From Anoxybacillus amylolyticus (GTDB lineage: Bacteria > Bacillota > Bacilli > Bacillales > Anoxybacillaceae), in NCBI RefSeq assembly GCF_001634285.1, contig NZ_CP015438.1, positions 2,368,001 to 2,432,000 on the forward strand: a stretch of DNA of 64,000 nucleotides, read 5' to 3'. The translations under genes and the position numbers were made by a program. Below, piece by piece: positions 55,747 to 64,000 of this stretch. The notes beneath the pieces are model-generated. The model saw only the letters and a program-made list of their open reading frames with translations, had not been told where the DNA came from and made no database searches. Each line of letters begins with the position of its first letter. Position 1 is the first letter of the stretch.

Positions 55747-56754
55747 ATGTTATTTTCACCATATACGATTCGAGACGTCATCTTAAAAAACCGCATCGTC
55801 ATGTCACCGATGTGCATGTACGCATGCGACAGAGAAGACGGGACGGTACGCAATTGGCATCTCATTCATTATCCGACACGTGCCGTAGGGCAAGTCGGAC
55901 TCATTATTGTCGAAGCGACAGCCGTAACACCGCAAGGACGAATTTCCGCTCGCGATTTAGGCATTTGGGACGATAACCATATCGACGGATTACGCACGCT
56001 CACGACGCTCGTTCATGAACAAGGCGCAAAAATCGGCATTCAGCTTGCCCATGCGGGACGAAAAGCGATGGTGGACGGGGAGATCATCGCTCCATCGCCG
56101 CTTCCGTTTGATGAAAACACGCACACACCGAAAGAGATGACGAAAACGGATATTGATGAAACGATTCAAGCGTTTCAAAACGGCGCGCTTCGTGCCAAAA
56201 AAGCCGGCTTTGACGTCATTGAAATCCATGCGGCGCACGGCTATTTAATTAACGAGTTTTTATCGCCATTAACGAACAAACGAAATGATGAATACGGTGG
56301 CACGTTTGAAAATCGCTACCGCTTTTTAAGCGAAGTCATTGAGGCTGTAAGAGAAATATGGGACGGACCGCTGTTTGTCCGCGTCTCCGCTTCCGATTAT
56401 CATCCAGACGGTTTAACCGTAAAAGACTACGTCGAATACGCCAAACGCATGAAAACGCAAGGCGTTGATTTGATCGACGTTAGTTCTGGTGCCGTTGTTC
56501 CAGCCAAAATTGACGTATACCCAGGCTATCAAGTGCCGTTTGCCGAAGCGATTCGTCGTGAAGCTGACGTACCAACAGGCGCTGTTGGACTGATTACATC
56601 TGGACGGCAAGCAGAAGAAATTTTACGAAACGGTCGCGCCGATTTGATTTTCATCGGGCGAGAACTCCTTCGCAACCCATATTGGCCAAAAACAGCTGCA
56701 AATGAGCTTGGCATCCCGCTTGAGGCGCCAAAGCCATATGTGCGCGGATGGTAA
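55747..56754 (+). CDS. namA: NADPH dehydrogenase NamA (old yellow enzyme YqjM)
   Basis: About 336 residues, FMN-dependent ene-reductase. The redox-tuning Cys in SPMCMY is near residue 23, the substrate His pair in EIHAAHGYL, and the [10 protein letters not shown] and [13 protein letters not shown] motifs are present. It reduces electrophilic C=C bonds and is linked to oxidative and xenobiotic stress. The ATG at 55747 is six bases after GGAGGG; the ATG at 55741 abuts that site. Last conserved gene before the accessory island. Confidence 0.92.
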   Translation: MLFSPYTIRDVILKNRIVMSPMCMYACDREDGTVRNWHLIHYPTRAVGQVGLIIVEATAVTPQGRISARDLGIWDDNHIDGLRTLTTLVHEQGAKIGIQLAHAGRKAMVDGEIIAPSPLPFDENTHTPKEMTKTDIDETIQAFQNGALRAKKAGFDVIEIHAAHGYLINEFLSPLTNKRNDEYGGTFENRYRFLSEVIEAVREIWDGPLFVRVSASDYHPDGLTVKDYVEYAKRMKTQGVDLIDVSSGAVVPAKIDVYPGYQVPFAEAIRREADVPTGAVGLITSGRQAEEILRNGRADLIFIGRELLRNPYWPKTAANELGIPLEAPKPYVRGW

Positions 56755-56805
56755 ATAAAGCGCACGTTTAGAGGATTGACCACCTGCTTTAACTTTGCGA
56801 AAATT

Positions 56806-56811
56806 TATAAT
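56806..56811 (+). promoter_or_regulatory. -10 box of the toxin-antitoxin operon
   Basis: A perfect TATAAT lies 28 bases upstream of the antitoxin GTG; no convincing -35 is seen at the usual distance. Confidence 0.4.
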
Positions 56812-56839
56812 GAGATGATTAAAAATAAGGGTGATACAT

Positions 56840-57001
56840 GTGAGGGCGGAAGAGTTCATGAAAGCTTTAGACGAAATGGACAATGCGGAGCGAATTAAAT
56901 TGCTATCATGGCTTTTCGACAAATACTTTGACAACAGACCTCCAAAAGATGTCATTGAAAAAGAACTAGAAAAAGAAATATGGGGAGAAGACGATGAGTA
57001 A
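56840..57001 (+). CDS. candidate antitoxin of a MazF/PemK-type module
   Basis: A 53-codon frame from a GTG six bases after AAGGGTG (an internal ATG seven codons later is the alternative). The product is helical and acidic (MKALDEMDNAERIKLLSWLF, ending in an EKELEKEIWGEDDE-type tail), without the ribbon-helix-helix or AbrB look of common MazE proteins. It overlaps the toxin gene by eight bases, the usual arrangement for an antitoxin. Identity rests on size, charge and context. Confidence 0.65.
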   Translation: MRAEEFMKALDEMDNAERIKLLSWLFDKYFDNRPPKDVIEKELEKEIWGEDDE

Positions 57002-57311
57002 TCTGGGAAGACGAGGCGAAGTATGGTTTGCAGAAATAAAAGGAAAACGAAGACCTGTGCTCATCGTATCTCACCATAATGTTGTCGTAGAATTGGACAG
57101 AGTGATTGCAAATATTACAAGTCAACAGCCACGAAACAAATATGATGTCGTCTTAGAATATTGGAAAGAAGTGGGATTAGACAAACCGTCCGTTGTTAGG
57201 TGCTCAAAAATTAACACCATTCATTATCGGGAGCTTCTTTTCAAGATTGGAAACTTGCACGAACATGACCTAAAACGGGTAATGGAAACGATTAGAAACT
57301 ATTTTTCTTAA
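56994..57311 (+). CDS. type II toxin of the MazF/PemK family
   Basis: A 105-residue protein with the PemK/MazF core: RRGEVWFAEIKGKRRPVLIVS near the start and IANITSQQPRNKYDVVL mid-protein. The family cuts mRNA at short motifs. It differs from the chromosomal EndoA (NdoA) type of Bacillus, so it is probably an acquired module. Translationally coupled to the upstream small gene and closed by a terminator. Sits between namA and rnz where B. subtilis has no such genes. Confidence 0.82.
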   Translation: MSNLGRRGEVWFAEIKGKRRPVLIVSHHNVVVELDRVIANITSQQPRNKYDVVLEYWKEVGLDKPSVVRCSKINTIHYRELLFKIGNLHEHDLKRVMETIRNYFS

Positions 57312-57343
57312 AGCTGACCGACATTATCGGTCAGCTTGTTTTT
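57311..57343 (+). terminator. terminator of the toxin-antitoxin operon
   Basis: AAGCTGACCG and CGGTCAGCTT form a perfect 10-base stem around ACATTAT, followed by GTTTTT. The same hairpin in diverged form occurs at about 61026-61055 next to intact rnz. Confidence 0.88.
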
Positions 57344-57422
57344 CGCCTCTTTCAATTGGAAACGATGAAAAATCGAAAGCAAGTGAAACGTTCGGAAAAA
57401 TCGTTTTGGCTTCTTCAACGAG
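57324..57422 (-). pseudogene. relic of the 3' end of an rnz (ribonuclease Z) gene
   Basis: Read on the minus strand this codes for [18 protein letters not shown], then SSFPIERGEKQADR and a stop: a close but clearly different version of the last residues of the intact RNase Z at 61055-61987 ([29 protein letters not shown]). Homology starts abruptly at LVEE, where an in-frame stop precedes it. It is a truncated second copy from a related lineage, not a tandem duplication, judging by the many synonymous differences. Confidence 0.8.
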
Positions 57423-57702
57423 CTAAATGGGGAGTCCCTCCAAACGATTCTCCATTCCTCCTAGGGCATTTTCGATACGGGAAATGCCCTATTGGTGCTG
57501 GATTCTGAAAATCTCACTAGTATTGGGCTGAATGGATACTATTTAGATCACTTTAACTTCTAAAAAGTCACATCCTGTTATATTATTTTTCTCTATTAAT
57601 TCTCTAAGTTCTTCTGATATGAATATTGGAATTTCATCACCCTTGAGTTTAATAATATGCTTTGATTGTATTGCCTCCTTACATAAAGCATATTTTCTTA
57701 TA

Positions 57703-58896
57703 CTATATACATCCAAATTGACATTTTAACCTCTGGTTCACGCAGCACACCCGATGCTGCGTAACACTTCATCTCGGTGCTGCAACACATATTGTTCAAA
57801 ACGAGTAATAGACTGGGCAATGTCGTTTTGATCTTTATGCAAGACGTTGGCAATGACTTCATCTTTCAGCCACTTCCACAACCGTTCCATCGGATTCAAA
57901 TGAGGCGAATACGGTGGCAGAAAAATAAAGTGAAAGGCACCGCCTTCTTCTCCATCGAGGAATGCTTGCACCATGTTGGCATGATGAATCGGTGCATTGT
58001 CCAACACAAGCACGATGAATCGATCCGGATATTTCTCTTTCAACAGGCACAAAAAGTCTAGGAACGTTTCGGCATTGGCGGATGATGCGCGATGAAACAC
58101 GACATCGCCTTGTTGCACGTCGACGGCGCCAAAAATGGACACGTGGGTATGGTGACCGTAGCTTGGCACTTGTTTTTGATTCCCTACTTCTGCCCATGTC
58201 GTACGAAGTGCTTGATACGCGCGAACATGCGTCTCATCGACATGAAGCAGAACGATTTCTTCCGTGATTAGTTTTTTTTATAAACTCGAGTTCTTTTTCA
58301 AAGGCCGCTTGAAGTACTGGATCGCCTTTGACGAGCTTATAGGTCGGGCGTGTCCATGACAAGCGAAGACGATGCAACAACTTACGAATGCCTTCCCGTG
58401 ACATCGAAACACCATAGGTTTGTTGGATGTAGGACTGTAAGATACGTGTGTTCCATGACGAAGAAATGCCCTATCCGACATCCACAGGAGTGGTGGTTAA
58501 TACCAGTTGTCTGATCTCCTGTTGTTGTTCTTCCGTCAGAAATGGAACGCGACCAGGTGGCAAGCGACGATCGAGTAAATGATCGAGCCCACCTTCATTA
58601 AAGCGTGCGACGTAGAGAGCAACCGATTGACGGCATAAATTGATCATTTTCGCTACATCTTTTCCGAGATGCCCTTCCATGACGAGGCGAACGGCGGTAA
58701 CCCGAACGCGAAGAGAAGCATCTTTGATTTTCCGTTCTTATTTCCGAAGTTTTCGAGGCGTCCAGCCGTGATCATTCGTCATTTTAAGACGTTTCATGTC
58801 ATTTCCGCTCCTTTTATATGTGGGTGTTTAGGAGCAGTATAACCATGGAAAAAGGCGTTCATACAGAAGTCATTGCTTTAAAGTGCATGTATATAG
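57703..58896 (-). mobile_element. decayed IS630-type insertion sequence, 1194 bp
   Basis: Terminal inverted repeats CTATATACAT (57703-57712) and its complement (58887-58896) start perfect and stay loosely matched inward. The element is flanked by TA on both sides (57701-57702 and 58897-58898), the target duplication typical of the IS630/Tc1 group. It contains one broken transposase gene. Ends were inferred from repeats, TA and restored host frame together. Confidence 0.8.
57738..58797 (-). pseudogene. IS630 family transposase, broken by two stops and a frameshift
   Basis: The frame starts at ATG 58797 (MKRLKMTNDHGWTPRKL). A TAA near 58738-58740 replaces a likely CAA, then comes the helix-turn-helix part (GKDVAKMINLCRQSVALYV). 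A TAG follows DVG near 58470, then a +1 shift in an A8 run near 58274. The C-terminal catalytic part is intact: LHVDE, VLVLDNAPIHH, LPPYSPHLNPMERLWKWLK, the DDE residues of IS630. At least three lesions make it inactive. Confidence 0.88.
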
Positions 58897-59320
58897 TACC
58901 CTTAATAATACTCACAGCCTGATCTAATTTTTTCGGATCAATATCAAATCCTTTCTTAATGGCATTTGTTACTTTTGAAATGTTCTTTAGACCACCTAGT
59001 CCCGGAATAAAACCAACTAACGCTTCGGCCACATCTTTTGCATTGGATTTCGGATTGCTTAACACTTGATACAAGCGATAGGCATCTTTGATCGTACCTA
59101 CCACCGGAACGAAGTCGGTGACCACATCGATTAGTTCCTTATAAATAATCAAACATTTTTTTTCGACATTTTCCTTTTTTTAACATCTTTCCGAAAGAAG
59201 TCTCCCACTTCTAAACGAAGTGAAAGTGGGAGATGAATTTCGGTGAGGCGTAGGTATGAGTTGTTTCTTTTTTGTGTTATGATATAATCAGTATTAGAAA
59301 AATGAAAGGTTGTTGTATAA

Positions 59321-59705
59321 ATTAAATTAGACAGTAATAACCATTCAGTATTCCTGTTGTATTATCATCTTGTTCTGGTTGTAAAATATCGCAGACAAGT
59401 GATTGATGATACCATATCTGACTATGCAAAAGATATGTTTGTGAGATTGGGGAAAAATTACAATATTTCCTTGGTCGAATGGAATCACGATATGGACCAT
59501 GTGCATATTTTGTTCAAAGCACATCCGAATAGTGAACTATCAAAGTTCATCAATGCCTATAAAAGTGCAAGTTCTCGACTGATTAAAAAGCATTTTCCGC
59601 AAGTGAAAAGAATATTTTTGATCAAGAAATTTTTTCCTGTTTACAACGGGCGGTGCCATCCTTGAAGTAATAAAAAAATATATAGAAAATCAAGGGATGA
59701 AGTGA
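59321..59705 (+). pseudogene. tnpA: IS200/IS605 transposase TnpA (Y1 HUH), inactivated
   Basis: The frame opens at ATT where ATG would be expected (then KLDSNNHSVFLLYYHLVLVV). The HUH pair is intact in DHVHIL. After VKR at about 59610 the frame shifts, and in the restored frame a TGA stands where TGG (EYFW) is usual; the remainder (FTTGGAILEVIKKYIENQGMK) carries the catalytic Tyr and is lost from the in-frame product. Start, frame and active site are all damaged, so mobility would need TnpA from elsewhere. Confidence 0.85.
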
Positions 59706-59717
59706 TGTGGTGTCGAT

Positions 59718-60827
59718 ATGGTAAACAAATCATATAAATTCCGTCTGTACCCAACAAAAGAACAAGAACAGCTGCTTGCCAAAATCTTCGGTTGTGTCCG
59801 TTTCGTTTATAACAAAATGCTTGAAGAACGCATACAAATTTATGAAAAGTTCAAAGACGACAAAGAAGCTTTGAAAAAACAAACATTTCCGACCCCTGCC
59901 AAGTACAAAAAGGAGTTTCCTTGGCTTAAAGAAGTGGATAGCCTTGCGTTAGCAAACGCCCAATTGAATTTGCAGAAAGCGTTTCAAAATTTCTTTTCGG
60001 GTCGTGCTGGATTTCCAAAGTTCAAAAACCGCAAGGCGAAACAGTCGTACACCACAAATGTGGTCAATGGCAATATTCAACTTTCAGATGGCTATATCAA
60101 GTTACCCAAACTGAAATGGGTCAAGTTCAAGCAACATCGGGAGATTCCTGCCCACCATATCATCAAGGCTTGTACGATCACGAAAACAAAAACAGGAAAA
60201 TACTATGTTTCTATTCTCACCGAATACGAACATCAACCTGTCCCCAAAGAAATACAAACGGTTGTTGGGCTTGATTTTTCCATGAATGGTTTATTTGTCG
60301 ATAGCGAGGGTAAGAGAGCCAATTATCCTCGTTTCTATCGGCAAGCATTGGAAAAATTAGCGAAAGAACAACGGATATTATCACGCCGAAAGAAGGGTTC
60401 TAATCGTTGGCACAAACAGCGTTTGAAAGTAGCGAAGCTACATGAGAAAATAGCGAACCAACGAAAAGACTTTCTACACAAAAAATCATACGAATTAGCG
60501 AAACAGTATGATTGCGTGGTCATCGAAAACCTCAACATGAAAGGGATGTCGCAAGTCCTGAATTTCGGCAAGAGCGTTCATGACAACGGCTGGGGGATGT
60601 TCACGACATTTCTCCAATACAAGTTAGAGGAGCAAGGGAAAAAGCTTATCAAAATAGATAAGTGGTTTCCGTCATCTAAAACTTGTTCATGTTGCGGTCA
60701 AGTAAAGGAATCTTTATCGCTTTCTGAGCGTACATTCCGCTGTGAATGTGGATTCGAGAGCGACAGGGACGTCAATGCGGCAATCAATATCAAACATGAG
60801 GGCATGAAACGATTAGCGATAGCCTAA
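59718..60827 (+). CDS. tnpB: RNA-guided nuclease TnpB of IS200/IS605
   Basis: A 369-residue, uninterrupted TnpB. N-terminal YKFRLYPTKEQEQLLAKIFG, RuvC-like triad: Asp in VVGLDFSMNG near residue 190, Glu in VVIENLNMKGM near 270, Asp in ESDRDVNAAINI near 350, with the zinc finger CSCCG and CECG between. Family members use an RNA from the element's right end to cut DNA beside a short motif. All catalytic residues are present, so it may still be active although tnpA is not. Confidence 0.92.
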   Translation: MVNKSYKFRLYPTKEQEQLLAKIFGCVRFVYNKMLEERIQIYEKFKDDKEALKKQTFPTPAKYKKEFPWLKEVDSLALANAQLNLQKAFQNFFSGRAGFPKFKNRKAKQSYTTNVVNGNIQLSDGYIKLPKLKWVKFKQHREIPAHHIIKACTITKTKTGKYYVSILTEYEHQPVPKEIQTVVGLDFSMNGLFVDSEGKRANYPRFYRQALEKLAKEQRILSRRKKGSNRWHKQRLKVAKLHEKIANQRKDFLHKKSYELAKQYDCVVIENLNMKGMSQVLNFGKSVHDNGWGMFTTFLQYKLEEQGKKLIKIDKWFPSSKTCSCCGQVKESLSLSERTFRCECGFESDRDVNAAINIKHEGMKRLAIA

Positions 60828-60940
60828 CTTGTCCTCGAACCGTGGGACACACGGGGATCGCTCAGTCAACTTCCCGTCATGAGATGGGATTACCTGAGAA
60901 GCCCCCACCTCTAAGCGAAGCGTAGGTGGTGGGAGCATGT
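60828..60940 (+). ncRNA. right end of the element, probable guide (omega/re) RNA scaffold
   Basis: The segment after tnpB is rich in possible stems (CCGTGGGACACACGG at 60840-60854, TCCCGTCATGAGATGGGA at 60872-60889, and the terminal hairpin 60902-60934). In known TnpB systems the guide RNA scaffold starts within or after the 3' end of tnpB and the guide is the host sequence past the right end, here from about 60940. The 5' end cannot be set from sequence alone. Confidence 0.6.
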
Positions 60941-61054
60941 CACTCGACATTTCAAAATCATGAACAAGAGGCGAGAATCGTATGTCGGGCGTACTGTACG
61001 ATCCAGTATGAATCTTCGTAAGGAACTGGTCTGCATCATCGGCCAGCTCTTTTT

Positions 61055-61987
61055 TTACTCCGCGCTTCTTTTCGGAATCGGAAACGAGGCAAAATCAAAC
61101 GCAATTGCCACGTTCGGAAAAATCGTCTTTGCCTCTTCCACGAGTTGATCACACATCTCCCCTTGGTAACGCGAGCTAATATGAGTCAGAATAAGTTGCT
61201 TCGCCCCAGCCCGCTTCGCCACCTCAGCCGCCTGCACCGTTGTTGAATGATAGTAATCACGCGCTAAATGGGCTTCCTCTGCGCCAAACGTCGCTTCATG
61301 CACGAGCACATCCACTCCTTCGGCAAGTTCCACGCTCGCGTCGCAATAGCGCGTATCGCCCATAATCGCTAGCTTTCTTCCCTTTTTCGACGGACCGACA
61401 AACTCGCGGCCATCAATCACCGTGCCATCGTCTAATATGACCGTTTCCCCTTGTTTAATTTTTTGGTAAACCGGCCCTGGACGAACGCCAAGTGCTCGCA
61501 GCTTGTCCACTAACAACGTACCTGGCAAATCTTTTTCGACGATGCGAAAACCGTAGGAAGGCATCCCATGATCCAATCGTCTTGCCGTTACGATAAACTG
61601 CTCGTCTTCCAACACAACCCCTTCTGTTATTTCAACGACTTGCAACTCATATTTGAGGCGCGTTCCGCTGACCGATAGTGCCGTTTCGATAAACGGACGA
61701 ATTCCTTTTGGTCCATACACGCAAAGCGGCGTGTCGCCCCCTTGAAACGAGCGGCTGCCAAGCAACCCTGGAAGCCCAAAAATATGGTCGCCGTGCAAAT
61801 GGGTAATAAAAATGTTTTCGATCCGCCCCGGTCTGACAGACGTATGTAAAATTTGATGCTGTGTTGCCTCCCCGCAATCAAACAGCCACGTCGTTCCCCG
61901 TTCTTCTAACAACTGAAGCGCAATGGCCGACACGTTTCGCCCTTTAGCCGGAACTCCCGAACCTGTCCCTAAAAACAACAGTTCCAC
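61055..61987 (-). CDS. rnz: ribonuclease Z
   Basis: About 310 residues. Starts at a GTG giving (M)[17 protein letters not shown], six bases after AGAGGTG; a longer frame upstream is not supported. The zinc motif [15 protein letters not shown] is near residue 64, with later GDTRYC and LTHISSRY. It matures the 3' end of tRNAs lacking encoded CCA. Normally follows yqjM/yqjL in Bacillus; here a 4-kb accessory segment lies on its 3' side. Confidence 0.95.
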   Translation of the reverse strand: MELLFLGTGSGVPAKGRNVSAIALQLLEERGTTWLFDCGEATQHQILHTSVRPGRIENIFITHLHGDHIFGLPGLLGSRSFQGGDTPLCVYGPKGIRPFIETALSVSGTRLKYELQVVEITEGVVLEDEQFIVTARRLDHGMPSYGFRIVEKDLPGTLLVDKLRALGVRPGPVYQKIKQGETVILDDGTVIDGREFVGPSKKGRKLAIMGDTRYCDASVELAEGVDVLVHEATFGAEEAHLARDYYHSTTVQAAEVAKRAGAKQLILTHISSRYQGEMCDQLVEEAKTIFPNVAIAFDFASFPIPKRSAE

Positions 61988-62154
61988 TCCATACACCTCT
62001 TCCAGATTATTCTGATGTTTAGCGTACCAATGTTTCCGACACAATTCAACATTGTTTTCCGTATCTTCTGTGTTAAAATGTTTGCGTTCATGACTGAAAA
62101 TATCTACAATTAGATATTTGAAGAGACAATTTTAGCTAAAGCGAGGTACATATC

Positions 62155-63642
62155 GTGAACAACGTGAATCCAAAGTCACTGATCGTTATCTTTGGCGCCA
62201 CAGGGGATTTGGCGAAACGCAAACTGTTCCCTTCCATTTACAGACTATACCAAAAAGGAAAACTATCAGAAGAATTTGCCGTCGTAGGGGTGGCACGGCG
62301 TCCTCTTTCTAACGATGAGTTTCGTCGCTATGTAAGCCAATCCGTTGAGGATTCGACGAAACAAGAACTGTCTGATCCATCGTTTGTTTCCCGTTTTTAC
62401 TATCACTCGCTCGATGTGACAAGCGCGGCGTCATATCAAGAGCTGAAAACGTTGCTTGAACGATTGGAAGAAACGTATCGTATTCCAGGCAACCGTATTT
62501 TTTATTTAGCGATGGCGCCAGAATTTTTCGGGACGATTACATCGCATTTAAAATCAGAAGGGCTAACGGCAACGAACGGCTGGAAGCGGCTTGTCATCGA
62601 AAAACCATTCGGTCATGATGTAAAAAGCGCTCAACAGCTAAACAAAGAAATCCGTCAATCATTTTCTGAAAAGGAAATTTTCCGGATCGATCATTACCTC
62701 GGCAAAGAAATGGTGCAAAACATCGAAGTCATTCGCTTTGCGAACGCGATTTTTGAGCCGCTCTGGAATAACCGGTTTATTGCCAATATTCAAATTACAT
62801 CGAGCGAAACGCTCGGTGTGGAAGATCGCGGTCGCTATTATGACCATTCTGGCGCGCTTCGCGATATGGTGCAAAACCATATGTTGCAAATGGTCGCGCT
62901 TTTGGCAATGGAACCACCGATTAAATTGACGACGGATGACATTCGCAACGAAAAAGTGAAAGTGTTGCGCGCGCTTCGCCCGATTACGCACGATGAAGTC
63001 GATCAATATTTTGTGCGGGGGCAATATGGACGCGGCTTTATTCGCGGCCAAGAAGTGGTCGGCTATCGGGAAGAAAACAGCGTCGATCCACAGTCGAATA
63101 CCGAAACGTTTGTCGCTGGCAAACTAATGATCGACAACTTCCGTTGGGCTGGCGTGCCGTTTTACATACGTACTGGGAAACGGATGACCGAAAAATCGAC
63201 GAAAATCGTCGTGCAATTTAAAGATGTGCCGATGAATTTATATTATCGAACGAGCGAACACGTTCATCCGAATTTGCTCGTTATTCACATTCAGCCAGAT
63301 GAAGGGATTACGCTTCATTTAAATGCGAAAAAAAGCGGCGAAAGCATGAAAACAACACCGATTAAACTCGACTACTGCAACAATTGCATCGACGGCATTA
63401 ATACGCCAGAAGCGTATGAGAAATTGCTGTATGACTGCATGCGTGGCGATGCGACAAACTTTACGCATTGGGATGAAGTCGCTGCGTCATGGAGCTTCGT
63501 TGACCCGATTTCCGAAGTATGGGCAAATACGAAAGCCGCTGACTTCCCGAACTACGAAGCAGGCTCGATGGGACCGAAAAAAGCAGATGAACTATTGCAA
63601 AAAGACGGCTTCCATTGGTGGCCATTAAACGGAACAATGTGA
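62155..63642 (+). CDS. zwf: glucose-6-phosphate 1-dehydrogenase
   Basis: A 495-residue enzyme opening the oxidative pentose phosphate pathway. The NADP fold motif GATGDLAKRKLFP is near residue 14 and the substrate-binding RIDHYLGKE near 180; EKPFGHD precedes it. GTG start after GAGGTACATATC. Divergent from rnz, as in B. subtilis. Complete. Confidence 0.96.
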   Translation: MNNVNPKSLIVIFGATGDLAKRKLFPSIYRLYQKGKLSEEFAVVGVARRPLSNDEFRRYVSQSVEDSTKQELSDPSFVSRFYYHSLDVTSAASYQELKTLLERLEETYRIPGNRIFYLAMAPEFFGTITSHLKSEGLTATNGWKRLVIEKPFGHDVKSAQQLNKEIRQSFSEKEIFRIDHYLGKEMVQNIEVIRFANAIFEPLWNNRFIANIQITSSETLGVEDRGRYYDHSGALRDMVQNHMLQMVALLAMEPPIKLTTDDIRNEKVKVLRALRPITHDEVDQYFVRGQYGRGFIRGQEVVGYREENSVDPQSNTETFVAGKLMIDNFRWAGVPFYIRTGKRMTEKSTKIVVQFKDVPMNLYYRTSEHVHPNLLVIHIQPDEGITLHLNAKKSGESMKTTPIKLDYCNNCIDGINTPEAYEKLLYDCMRGDATNFTHWDEVAASWSFVDPISEVWANTKAADFPNYEAGSMGPKKADELLQKDGFHWWPLNGTM

Positions 63643-63655
63643 GGAGGAAACAACG

Positions 63656-64000
63656 ATGAAAATATACGATGTCACCGCTCCGATTTTTGAAGGAATGCCT
63701 GTGTATAAAAATAAGCCGGAAAAACAACCGAAACTAACAACCGTCACCAACGATTACGTCACCGAATCGCGCATCGACATGGATGTGCATACCGGTACGC
63801 ATATTGACGCACCACTTCATATGGTGAAAAACGGAGAAACGTTTGAAACGATTTCGCTTGAAAAACTTGTCGGCTACTGCAAAGTATTGGACGTCACAAC
63901 CGTCAATGATCGCATTACAAAAGAGGATCTCATTCATTTTGATATTCAAGAGAACGATTTCATCTTATTCAAAACAAAAAACTCATTCGACGACGCATTT
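63656..64000 (+). CDS. cyclase family protein (partial)
   Basis: The first 115 residues of a cyclase/kynurenine-formamidase-like hydrolase, cut by the window edge. It has the family signature HTGTHIDAPLH near residue 47 that binds metal, and begins MKIYDVTAPIFEGMP. GAGGAGG precedes the ATG, 13 bases after the zwf stop, so the two are co-transcribed. Substrate cannot be set from this part. B. subtilis has gndA nearby instead. Confidence 0.85.
   Translation, partial: MKIYDVTAPIFEGMPVYKNKPEKQPKLTTVTNDYVTESRIDMDVHTGTHIDAPLHMVKNGETFETISLEKLVGYCKVLDVTTVNDRITKEDLIHFDIQENDFILFKTKNSFDDAF

Larger units (their letters stand above)
57543..59152 (-). pseudogene. pretoxin-like ORF interrupted by an IS630-type element
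   Basis: Two pieces lie either side of the element at 57703-58896. Upstream piece (59152-58897): DFVPVVGTIKDAYRLYQ, then LVGFIPGLGGLKNISK, ending AVSIIKG; this resembles the pre-toxin TG segment of polymorphic toxins. Downstream piece (57702-57543): IRKYALCKEAIQSK, then GDEIPIFISEELRELIEK and CDFLEVKVI before a stop, recalling the C-terminus of Imm11-type proteins. Removing the element and one TA joins them in frame at SIIKG-IRKYA. No good start is seen before 59152, where the left end of the IS200/IS605 element lies, so the N-terminus is lost as well. Confidence 0.7.
59183..60940 (+). mobile_element. IS200/IS605 family element with dead tnpA and intact tnpB
   Basis: The left end carries the hairpin CTCCCACTT/AAGTGGGAG (59202-59232), the right end a related hairpin with CCCACCT/AGGTGG (about 60902-60934). 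Both contain a similar CTAA(A/G)CGAAG loop, as is typical of the imperfect palindromes bound by TnpA. The left boundary is placed just after TTTAA at 59179-59182, a possible target motif; both boundaries are approximate. tnpA and tnpB point the same way. Confidence 0.8.

Noticed and set aside
57424-57542. Hairpin-like GGGCATTT...AAATGCCC near 57463-57492 as a separate element end
   Set aside because: The arms AGGGCATTTTCG and CGGGAAATGCCCT are real, but no gene or matching second end was found; left as an isolated terminator-like feature.
60960-61148. 62-codon plus-strand frame between tnpB and rnz
   Set aside because: Runs antisense into rnz and across the terminator-like repeat; no ribosome binding site.

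Overview
The window reads as a stretch of a spore-forming, moderately thermophilic Bacillaceae chromosome, most like Anoxybacillus or the Geobacillus group. The reasons are the near-complete B. subtilis-like gene order (dacB-spmA-spmB-rluB-resABCDE; scpA/scpB next to the riboflavin operon; lysA-spoVA-sigF-dacF; yqkE-yqkF-nudF; proC-yqjM-rnz-zwf), the frequent GTG/TTG starts with strong GGAGG ribosome binding sites, and the sporulation-specific genes. The species is an inference.

Layout. 1-7640 (minus): a cobalamin salvage operon under a cobalamin riboswitch: btuF-btuC-btuD/cbiZ fusion-cbiB-cobD-cobU-cobS-cobC, almost every junction overlapping. 7736-14901: a small membrane protein, then resE-resD-resC-resB-resA and rluB (cytochrome c maturation and redox sensing), with a GC-rich structured repeat wedged between rluB and resA. 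15017-17275: spmB, spmA, dacB (spore cortex). 17375-22195: an accessory block absent from this position in B. subtilis: a Fe/Mn superoxide dismutase with an N-terminal extension, a GAF-LuxR-type regulator, a 537-base divergent intergenic region full of inverted repeats, and three envelope proteins including DUF6230-like and DUF6114-like members. 22220-30981: ypuI, an unknown gene, scpB/scpA, ypuF, the riboflavin operon ribD-ribE-ribBA-ribH-ribT under an FMN riboswitch, a 28-residue membrane peptide, ppiB and ypuA. 31076-34067: an AAA-ATPase-like/PD-(D/E)XK protein and lysA. 34235-42066: spoVA operon, spoIIAA-spoIIAB-sigF and dacF. 42185-45522: pdp-punA-deoB nucleoside catabolism with a cre-like site in the promoter. 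45882-55700: xerD, yqzK, fur, spoIIM, an endonuclease Q-like gene, nudF, yqkF/E/C/B, a CDGSH protein, yqjQ/yqjP, and proC under a proline T-box.

The main accessory island lies between namA (yqjM) and rnz, 56840-61025: a MazF-like toxin with a 53-residue candidate antitoxin, a diverged relic of the 3' end of rnz, an ORF with a pretoxin-like segment interrupted by a decayed IS630-type element (1194 bp, clean TA duplication, ORF restored in frame if the element is removed), and an IS200/IS605 element with a dead tnpA and an intact tnpB. The window then returns to conserved genes: rnz, zwf and the start of a cyclase-family gene.

Candidates for something undescribed are the LuxR/DUF6230/DUF6114 cluster with its structured intergenic region, and the layered island beside rnz. 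No tRNA, rRNA or CRISPR array was seen.
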